Below the pieces are notes generated by a model. The model was not told the DNA's origin and made no database searches. It saw only the letters and a program-made list of their open reading frames with translations. Made by a program: the position numbers and the translations under genes. Below are positions 51,245 to 59,626 of a stretch of 64,000 nucleotides of DNA, in pieces. Positions within the stretch are counted from its first letter, which is position 1. Every line of letters begins with the position of its first letter. Origin of the DNA: Lyophyllum atratum (taxonomy: Eukaryota; Basidiomycota; Agaricomycetes; Agaricales; Lyophyllaceae); the NCBI GenBank assembly GCA_014905825.1, contig JACGCN010000019.1:620001-684000 (forward strand). Reading direction: 5' to 3'.

Positions 51245-51339
51245 TCGGGTATGGTGTAACGGCTAACATTGCCGCCTCTCATGCATCAGGACTCGTCTAA
51301 AGCGCGCGGCAGCTCGGGGTTCGATTCCCCGTACCCGAA
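51245..51339 (+). tRNA. tRNA-Glu (anticodon CTC), copy 2, with 23-base intron
   Basis: The exon sequence is identical to copies 1 and 3. A 23-base intron, unrelated to that of copy 1, sits at the same place after position 37. A T6 run about 15 bases downstream can end Pol III transcription. Confidence 0.95.
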
Positions 51340-51945
51340 TGTATGACACACATGTGCCGAATTCTTTTTTCTTCCTTCATTCGCGTCGCTTTGACTGAAC
51401 CAACGAAGCGCACGCGGCAGTGGGCACTATAATTTTGTAAGTTTCTGGGGTGATGAGGTGAGAAAGAAATTCGGTTGCTGGAGCAGGGGCTAAACGTGGA
51501 CTTGAGTATGAACGAGATGGAATCGGTGACCTAGATGAAGCTGGAAATGCTGCAAAAGGGAACAAGTATGTACGCCGCAAGTCCACGACCGTGGGCTGTT
51601 GCTCTTATGTAGGCAGGATGTGGAGTGCGCGCCTATGCTCATGGGGCACGTTGTGCCTGTTGCTTTGTGCGTGGGGGTGGAGGTGTCCAGCGTAGTGACA
51701 GCTGAAGGGTGGAAGATGTATTGGGAATAGGCAGTCGTTGATAAGAAGGACGCGGTCGGAAGGATCTGATCTGATTATGGTGCATTATCAGGGTATAGCG
51801 TTCGTTACATACAATACAATACCGGGACTGGGTATCTCGTTCCCCTCTCTAGGATTCCTCTGGCTTCTGCGTCTAGCCCGTCGCAAGCCGCTTCTTGTTC
51901 GGGCGCGGTAATCCGAGAAGTTGACATGTTATTGTGGACGCGATG
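51340..51945. other. Spacer between tRNA-Glu copy 2 and ATG12
   Basis: This is mainly 3' flank of ATG12. A 69-residue minus-strand frame at 51377-51586 has no motif and begins without an ATG, so it is not called. Confidence 0.55.
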
Positions 51946-52542
51946 TCAGCCCCATGCTGCGGTTGTGCTGTAAAGATGACATGGTGAGGAGGAGGGTGGT
52001 ATAAGACGGGGGAGCACGGACCTGTAGTTGACGATGAGATGTCCTTCGGTGGCGAACGACTATGCGGGAAGATGATCAAGATGCTTGGCAAGGAGAGAGA
52101 AAGCACGACGAACTTTGAACAGATTCGAGACAGTATCATCTGGCGCGGGCGAAAACGCGAGGTTGACATACGTGAACTTGCAAGACAATCAGCGACAGGC
52201 CAGGAAGGCATACGGATCACAACTCACTAGCGGTTCACCCGCCTGCCATCCCAGCTCCTTGCGCAGAAACTGTATGACGGCCTGGAAGCGATTCGAGGAT
52301 GTGATTTTATAAAAGTTCTGCTTCATGATGGGCGCATTGCCTACGGCCTTGAAGCGCACGATGACTGGGGATGGTCAGCGGTGGACGGGGTGAGATGGGA
52401 AGGGGGGCGTACCCTTGGAGGGATCGCGCTGCTTGTAGGTGTCGAGGGCTTTTACGGCCTCAGCGAAGCGTTCGGAATGCTCTGGGGCACCCCATGGGAG
52501 GGCGCGCGTGGGCGGGTCGGGGCTGGTGGTGGTGTGAGCCAT
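51946..52542 (-). CDS. ATG12: Autophagy ubiquitin-like protein Atg12
   Basis: Five exons join to about 132 residues. Exon 1 (MAHTTTSPDPPTRALP, then RFAEAVKALDTYKQRDPSK) is variable. The ubiquitin-like fold follows: VIVRFKAVGNAPIMKQNF, YKITSSNRFQAVIQFLRKEL, GWQAGEPL, FTYVNLAFSPAPDDTVSNLF, SFATEGHLIVNY and the C-terminal STTAAWG ending in the essential Gly. That Gly is joined to Atg5 through Atg7 and Atg10; the conjugate promotes Atg8 lipidation in autophagosome formation. Each intron junction restores the frame, and the length is normal for fungi. The gene is divergent from the AMPK beta gene, with a tRNA-Glu gene between their start codons. Confidence 0.95.
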
Positions 52543-52620
52543 GGGGAAGGAGGTGGTGCGTGGTGAGTGTTGTGGGGAGAGAGAGGGTAGTGATGCGCGA
52601 GTGGTGGTATGATTTCACAA

Positions 52621-52692
52621 TCGGGTATGGTGTAACGGCTAACATTGCCGCCTCTCACGCGGCAGCTCGGGGTTCGATTCCCCGTACCCGAA
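52621..52692 (+). tRNA. tRNA-Glu (anticodon CTC), copy 3, intronless
   Basis: This is the same 72-base tRNA as copies 1 and 2 but without an intron: the anticodon arm reads CTCTCAC without interruption. A T7 run follows within 5 bases. It lies 78 bases from the ATG12 start and 96 bases before the AMPK beta start. Confidence 0.96.
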
Positions 52693-52788
52693 TCATTTTT
52701 TTGGTGGAATGACGTCAACAGTGGCAAACAGGGTGCAACAGGATGTGAATGAAATATTGTAGTTTGTGTTGATTGTTGGAGTCTTGCC

Positions 52789-54801
52789 ATGGGGAACGCC
52801 TCGTCGAATGCGACTGGAACGCGGCCGTCGACGCTCAGCCCCCGTCCACGCCAGCCCTCTACCTCCCCATCCCCCGGCAACCCACACTCCTCCCTCCGCA
52901 CAAAGAAGAAGTCCCTCGAGCTCCCCGATCTGGCCTCCCTCAGCCTCACATCCACTCGCGGCAGACAGCACTCGATCCCCGGAAAGTCTGCTTCGATCCC
53001 CATCCCCGTCAGCGCCCATCCCACCGTCGCCATCCCCGGAGAGGCCGGCCGAATCCGCGCCCCGATCACCCTCCCGTCCAACACCGATGTCCAGCTCCTC
53101 GCCAACCACGAGCCCTCCACACACCAGCCCTTCCCTCCCCCCTCCCGCAACAGCCGCTCGGCACAGCGCCGCCAGGCACTACAACAGCAGCGCGTACAGG
53201 AGCTCTACAACCAGTCCCAGGCACCCAGTCCCCAGCCCACCAAGCAGCACCCCGTCTTTGTTCCAGAGACTGTCCACTCCAGTATCCCCATTGTGCTGAC
53301 TAAAGTTCTCGATGACTCGTCCCCGCTCTCAGCACCCGATGGCTCGCCTGTGCTATGCCCTGTCAAGATCACCTGGCGTGGCGGCGGTAAATCCGTATTT
53401 CTCGCCCGCGCAGGCGACCAAGACTGGAAAGGCCGTCTCGCAATGACCCCCGAGTGCGTCCTACTTCATATTTCCCTTATCGCAGCTCACACAATCTTCT
53501 AGATCCGCTGGATCCTCCACATTCCACGCCACCGTCCCCCTTCCGCCCGGAACCCACCACATCCGCTTCCTTATCGACGACCTCTGGCGCGTCGCAGACG
53601 ACCTCCCCACCGCCGTCGACGACCAAGGCTCCCTCGCAAACTACGTCGCCGTCCCCATCACCTACTCCCCCCCACACCAAACCCACCTCCCCGCCTCCCC
53701 ACCCGCCCCCTTCGCCCCCGTCTCAAAACTCAAACCCGGCCAAAGCTTCTGGAGCGCCGCCTCCTCCACCGACGACGAGTCCCCGGACTCGCCCCACCCC
53801 TCCCCGTCCCCGCACGTCCAGGCCCCGCAGACGAACCAACACCCGCCCCAGGGGCACAACCACCACGCCCCGGCGTGGACGGACGTGTTCCCCCCCGAGC
53901 TGATCGAAGCCGCGCGCGAGGAAGAAGCCTACCTCGCCGCCTCCGAGCCGTCCCACGCGCACTCGGGCCACCAGCGCGTCGCGGGCTTCGTCCCCGCCCC
54001 GAACATCCCGCCCGCCCCGGGGCTCCCGCGCCACCTCGACAAGCTCATCCTGAACGCGCGCCCTGTGACTGGGGGCGCGGGCGGCGCGGTGGGGGCGGTG
54101 CCGAGTGGGAGCAGTAGTGGGAGGAAGGCGGCGCGGGAGGGTGGGGTGGGGCGGGGAGGTATGGGGCGCAGGCGGGGGCGAGTAATAGTGTGGGGGGGAG
54201 GAGTAAGGGAAGGGAGAGGGAGAGGAAGGAGAGGGAGAGGGAGAGGGATAGGGATAATGATAGGGATAGGAGACGGGATAGGGATCGGGACCGGGACCGG
54301 GGTGAGCGGGACCGTGATCGGGAGAGGGACAGACGCGGGAACCCACCGCCGCCGCCTCCGCCCAGCGAAGCAGGCACCGTCGAGCTTGAGCCCGCACTGG
54401 AAGTGGAGGTGACCGCCCCACCCGCGGAAGACCCCTCCGCCCCCACCAGCCCCACCCTCTCCTCCCCCGCCTCGCCCACCGACAGCACCACCCCCGTCAT
54501 CCCTTCCTTCGTCCCATCTTTCCTGCCCCCAACCACCCCTGCGCCGGGCTCGCCCACGACAGCTGCTGCGACCCCAACCCCAACTAATACGAACATAGTG
54601 AGCTCGACGAGGCCGCTGACGCTGGGGCTGGAGGCGAACACGCCTGCGCTGACGGACGACGCGAGCGTGCTGCCGGTGCCGTCGCATGTGGTGCTGCACC
54701 ATTTGTCGACGAGTGCGATTAGGAATGGGGTGTTGGCGGTGGGGAATACGACAAGGTATCGGAAGAAGTATTTGACGACGATTTATTATAAGCCGACTTA
54801 G
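52789..54801 (+). CDS. AMPK/Snf1 complex beta subunit
   Basis: The start MGNASSNATG is an N-myristoylation signal, as in other AMPK beta subunits. After a Pro/Ser-rich region the CBM48-type carbohydrate-binding domain reads CPVKITWRGGGKSVFLARAG, DQDWKGRLAMTPE, then across an intron GSSTFHATVPLPPGTHHIRF. The kinase-binding ASC domain includes WTDVFPPELIEAAREEEAYL and, near the end, SHVVLHHLSTSAIRNGVLAV and YRKKYLTTIYYKP. Between these halves is a long Gly- and Arg/Asp/Glu-rich insert (about 54060-54600). The frame changes from 2 to 1 between 54098 and 54172; a 74-base intron there (GTGCCG...GCGCAG) would join the frames exactly, though it is G-rich and atypical. The beta subunit bridges the kinase and gamma subunits and senses glycogen. 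Yeast relatives are Gal83, Sip1 and Sip2. Confidence 0.88.
54190..54345 (+). repeat. Purine-rich low-complexity coding repeat (GGGA/GGGAC units)
   Basis: The top strand is mainly G and A with scattered C and T, and encodes runs of Arg-Glu and Arg-Asp in the AMPK beta subunit. Such tracts can change length and can cause sequencing errors. Confidence 0.8.
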
Positions 54802-56796
54802 GGCGGGTGGGCGGGTGGGGGGAAGGGGGAGGGGGGGGGGGTGTATATGCTGATTCTTTTTTTGTTTTCTTCTTGTATATGTTTTTCGATCCAGCTGCTG
54901 ACCACCCTACCCTTCTGCTCTACACCATCCCATCACCCATCACCCATGATACAATGCACCGGTGCTACAATGATACGAGATACAACATACATGCTTACCC
55001 CCTCATCCATATACAGACACGTACAGATACAAGTTACGAGTTACACGGGTACCCCCTACTGATTCCTGATTCCTGATTTCGTTTTTTGTGTAGTTTTCAT
55101 ACTCGTCCGACTACTACTCCTTCGCGATCGCTCGTGTTTGGTTTATTCGTGTAGTTCGAGTGTTGTTGTTGGAAGGCAATGCAATCTGCTTAGACTTTGT
55201 TGTGTATGATGTATGTTGCTTCTGGGAGACTCTTGAGTGTTGGGAAGGATGGGAGAGTGGTGTTCGTGGTATAGTTCAATCCACAAGATGCGAAGTAAGC
55301 CTCTGGGCCATGGACCTCCTTTTCACCCCTTTACCGCTATTTAGAAAAGGACATGAGGATCGCTCCGCATCATCAGCCCTCTTTTAATGCCAGGAAGGTG
55401 CTGGGTCGTTGAGCATCTACGCTGTGGCCGTTTGCCGACTTATGATGCGCTCGTTCATGTGATGTTGTGATGCACTGCCCAGCAGTATGCCAACTGTTTG
55501 ACTTTATAGGTTTCCACTTAGCACGATGGAATTCTTCATGCCAGGAAGGCGATGGGTCATTGAGCATGCGTAATGACCAGTGTCTATGCTCTAGATTGTT
55601 GACGGGGTGTAGACGTTGTGCCCAATTGCCGACTTACGATGCGTTCGCTCACGATGTATGTGATGTTGTGATGCACCGTCCATCGTGGAATGTTAGGCTT
55701 TCACTCAGCACGATGGAAGTGGACCTCAAGATGATGGTAGGTATAGGCGCAGGTCGACTTCAGGTTTATACTGGGTCTGGGCCATCAACATAGCAAACTG
55801 CGATAGGATCTCGTGCTGGGTAATCGAGCATGGCGCAATAACCAGCGTCTATGCTCTAGATCGGCAGCGGCGGAGTAGACGTTGTGATGCGTTCGACACA
55901 ATGTATATGATGTTGTGATGCACTACCCAGCAGTATACGAACTGTTTGAGTGTAGGTTTCCATTCGGCACGACGGAAGTGGACCTCAAGATGATGGGAGG
56001 TATAGGCAGAGGTCGCCTTCGAGTTTATACGAGGTCTGGGCCATCAACATAGCAAACTGCGATAAGACCTCGAGAAGCTCGTCAACGCTGGTGAGACTCC
56101 GGATTCAACAAATCGTATTGCGATGGGTGCATGACTCTCGAGTTCCACAGGCCCGCCATCGAATGGGGACCAAGAATGACAGTGCATCGAGGAAGCGGTG
56201 CATAGCATAGTCTCCTGGACAGGTAGATGTCTTTTCGCCTAGATGTGCAGGTCTACGGTTCATGTGCTCTGCTTCCAGTCTATAGGGTAGGCAGCTGAAG
56301 GACAAGGAATAATTGATACCGCTTCGTTCCGATCGAGCTGCGTATGGATGGAGGCGATATGATACAGTGTCTAAGTCCAGAGATAGCTCAACGTGAGTAT
56401 GCACTGCCTAGAGAATCGAATGGACTTCAACACGGAGTACCAGGTGGTGTACATGTTGCTGGTGATGGCAGTCGACTAGTATTTCCGGTCCGGAGAAATC
56501 CGGCTATTAATATACTACGACCTCGTGCTCAGCAACGTCAACAACAGCAACTCAACGGGAGCCATTGAGCCTTTGTTTCTCATCCCGCACCAGAATGAAG
56601 ATACTCAGCAGACAGCGAAGAGCGCAGGATTACTGTAAGATCTGGAACTTCATGTATGTCAAGCGAGGCTGATGCAGTGTATTCTTAATTTCTTTGACGC
56701 ACAGCTTCTCATCACGTTGTCACGAGATGTTTTGACACCGCCGGGACCGTCCTAGAAAACCCAACCATCGCCGACTAGTAATTCTTCTGTTCCGTG
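54802..56796. other. Intergenic, 2 kb, with tandem repeat
   Basis: A G-rich stretch with a run of ten or more G (about 54820-54841) directly follows the AMPK beta stop. A degenerate tandem repeat occupies 55388-56079. The remainder (54850-55387, 56080-56796) shows no coding or RNA gene. Confidence 0.6.
55388..56079. repeat. Degenerate tandem repeat, about 259-base period, roughly 2.5 copies
   Basis: Phrases recur in the same order: TATGCTCTAGAT (55583 and 55849), TGATGTTGTGATGCAC (about 55460, 55660 and 55907), GTGGACCTCAAGATGATGG, and GGGCCATCAACATAGCAAACTGCGATA (55780 and 56039). The last gives a period of 259 bases. The first copy is partial. The phrase GCCAGGAAGG.G.TGGGTC.TTGAGCAT also occurs twice (55389 and 55542). 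No open frame spans the units. Confidence 0.85.
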
Positions 56797-59042
56797 ATGC
56801 CCCTCCCCCGGGCCCTTCTGTCTCGCCTTTATCATGACTTGCAGGAGCTTTTGGAGTCCCCATACCCCGGAGTGAATGTCTTCTTCGACGATGCGAACCT
56901 ACAGAGGCTTTGCCTGGTGCTTACCCCACCCAGCGGTCCTTGGAAGGACCTAGCACTACACTTCGATGTGGAGCTTCCTAACCACTGGGTAAGTGTCGAC
57001 TATGCTTCACTGGGGATAGTTAATCAACGTTTGGTGTCAGCCTTCCTCACCGCCGATGATATATTCTAGCGTCGCGGGAATCAAGCACCCGAATCTTTCA
57101 GGAAATTGGATCTGCTGTGATTTGCTTAAAGAGCAGGACGAGTTGGAGAGAGGCTACACTGGAGGGTGAGTGCACCGTTTCTATATCACGTGTTCGAGTT
57201 TTCATTTCCATTAAACTTTAGATACACGCCAGCGTTGACTTTACGTGGTCTCTTCCTGCAATTCCTCACATTCTTCTCGAGTACCAAGGTCTATAAGCCA
57301 AATCCTTCGTCTGCGTGCTCTTGTTAAAACACCGATATCTCTAGGTTGAGCAAGCTGACGGGAGAGTTGTCGAAATCGGTGATTACTTGCTCGTGCGGTA
57401 CGAGCTTGACTCTCTAGATCCAGACCAACTCCACCAATTGTGGATTTCGAGCTCGTCACCGGAAGTTGTCATCAACGGCAAAATCGCTGACACTCGACTT
57501 CCCAGAGAGACGACAACGGGCCAAAAGATAAAACATGTCAAGATCCCATTGCGCCGAATCGAGAGTGTAAACCCAACGTGGCATTCTACATTCCAGTTAA
57601 TCTCACAATGGAGGTGCAAGCGATGCCCATATGGTTCCGACGCTCACCCCGTTTGCCGCGCTTCAGCCGACAAGACATATCGCGGCGCGACTCTCCCGCC
57701 CTCATCCAACCCGTCCTCACCTCCGTGTCTTCTAGGAAACCTCAACGACGATGTCCTTCTAGAACTGTCCAGACACTTATCCTCTGAATCTCTTGTCTCC
57801 TTCTCGACCGCATATCGCCGGTTTCGCCGTCTGGTCACCTCCTCGCATGTGCTCCTAGAGCGAGAACTTCGTTGCTTCTTTCTTCGCAATCCCTTGCGTA
57901 CTTCAACATTGGGGATTGGGATTGCTTTGGAGCCGAACGCCCGCCAACTCACCTCTGACTTTGATTGGTTGAGTAGAGAGGCCTTCGATACGTACAGCGT
58001 CCGCCTAAGCATACAGAAAAGGGAGTTTCAATATTTCCTGCCTCTTGCGTTTAATCGTCGGCACTTCGAGCGCGTCGAACACGACATCTGGGACCATCTC
58101 GCGACTCTTGATGTGGCTGTTCGTGAATGTGAAAAGCAGCGGAACAAACGAACTAAAGAGGTATCTTCCCGACGGACGCTTCCCCCCAAGCACCCCCATC
58201 AAACCGTTAGCGTCGTCTTCAAGTTGATGAACAACATTGTTGTCTCGTTGATGAAAGCTTGCGACGATGTCATCGAGAATTCTCCGACCAACAAGTCTTC
58301 CTCGAAAACCCTCCTCCATGCATCAGAGAAGGCCGTGACGGCGTATGGACATCTCTTCCACCTCCTCTTATGTCTTTCTCGTACAACACCCCTCATTCTA
58401 CAAGAAGCCCTCCATCGTCTCCACCGTTTCATCCAAGTGCCCAAGTCACGGGTGAAAGCTGAGGTCCCTGATCTCGGCGAACTCATCATCCTCATCACAC
58501 TCGTCCTCGCCTACCCACCCACCGCGAGTAATCCCGTGACTTGGGCGACCATCAACGGTCCATTCCTCGAAGAAGCCATCGTGCGCAATGTGCGTTGGGT
58601 CCTCCAAGCCCATCCCGTGCTCGAAGCGATGGAGACTGGGGCCAGTGACTACCGCCTCCACCAGACCTTCATCGAATCCAAAGTCAGCCTCCGCCTGATC
58701 ATGTTCCAGAGGGCCTTTCTTGACATTTTCGTTAATACCTACGCATCGAACCTCAGCCGCCTCGACGATAACTACGGTTTCCCAGAGCCTGGCATACCCG
58801 GGCGCATGGTAGAAGAGATTAAAGCCATTTACAAGGTTGATACGTGGACCGGCTTCTTCCATCGCGTGCAATATGCGCGGGGGTTGGCGTTTGGAAAGGA
58901 GGCGTTTTCGGAGCTGCTTCGGGCGGCTGTTCGTACGAGCGCACAGAGGAAGTATCACTCCCCTAAGCGGCCTCTGGAGATGCACCTATTGTGGAAAAAG
59001 AGAGAGGTCCTAGAGAGGCAATGGACCAGGCGCCGTTCGTAA
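56797..59042 (+). CDS. Fusion of ubiquitin-conjugating (E2) fold with F-box protein
   Basis: Four exons give about 690 residues. The N-terminal 150 residues form an E2-like fold: RLYHDLQELLESPYPGVNVF, LTPPSGPWKDLALHFDVELP, NHW joined to PSSPPMIYSSVAG, then IKHPNLSGNWICCDLLK with the HPN motif and a Cys at the active-site position, and YTGGYTPALTLRGLFLQFLT. After a linker comes an F-box: LLGNLNDDVLLELSRHLSSE, SLVSFSTAYRRFRRLVTSSH. The remaining 350 residues are helical with no recognised repeat. F-box proteins recruit substrates to SCF ubiquitin ligases; linking an E2 fold to one is unusual. Whether the E2 part is active is unknown. The last 80 bases of the coding region are part of a perfect 105-base tandem duplication. 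Confidence 0.8.
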
Positions 59043-59188
59043 TACAGCATTGATACCCTTTCACACGCACCATAGGATCCCGAGATGCACCTATTGTGGA
59101 AAAAGAGAGAGGTCCTAGAGAGGCAATGGACCAGGCGCCGTTCGTAATACAGCATTGATACCCTTTCACACGCACCATAGGATCCCGA
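58977..59188. repeat. Perfect 105-base tandem duplication over the stop of the E2/F-box gene
   Basis: Bases 58977-59081 are repeated without change as 59082-59186 (identity runs to 59188). The unit holds the last 63 coding bases, the stop codon and 39 bases of 3' flank. Only the first copy is used, because its stop codon comes first. Confidence 0.95.
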
Positions 59189-59626
59189 TAGCATTATAGA
59201 TCATTGTAATCCAAGCTCTATCCTAGTCGAACAGGCGAATAATATACCACGGAAAGATACCAGTCTTCATCTTTACCCAAAGTCTACCTTGCAGGAGAAG
59301 TAACAGACGACCACATTGTTATGGATGGTGGAAAGGATCATTTTCATGAAGCTATCAGATATTTACAATTTCACCTTCACTTTCCTGACCCGGTCTATTG
59401 CCTCTCATCTATGTGCTCTCCGAACGACGAAGGCTGGCGGCATAGAGAACAACTCCCTACACCTGCGTATACATTCCCCCAGCCACATCATCTGATAATA
59501 TACATCCCGCACACGATACCCTAACTCTACTGGAGTCTACAAAGAGTATACCAAAGCTGGACAACGGGAAATCCACGACGGAAATACCAGCCGTTTCACA
59601 TTGGCAAAATAATTTCCAAAACAAAG
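59189..59626. other. Convergent intergenic region, E2/F-box gene / AMP deaminase
   Basis: This is shared 3' flank. No coding or RNA gene is supported. Confidence 0.6.

Noticed and set aside
51377..51586. 69-codon minus-strand frame near ATG12
   Set aside because: It begins without an ATG and has no motif or splice support; it lies in the ATG12 3' flank.
53929..54702. Minus-strand frame of 257 codons, Pro/Arg/Gly-rich
   Set aside because: Antisense to the low-complexity part of the AMPK beta gene; GC-rich repeats create open frames by chance.
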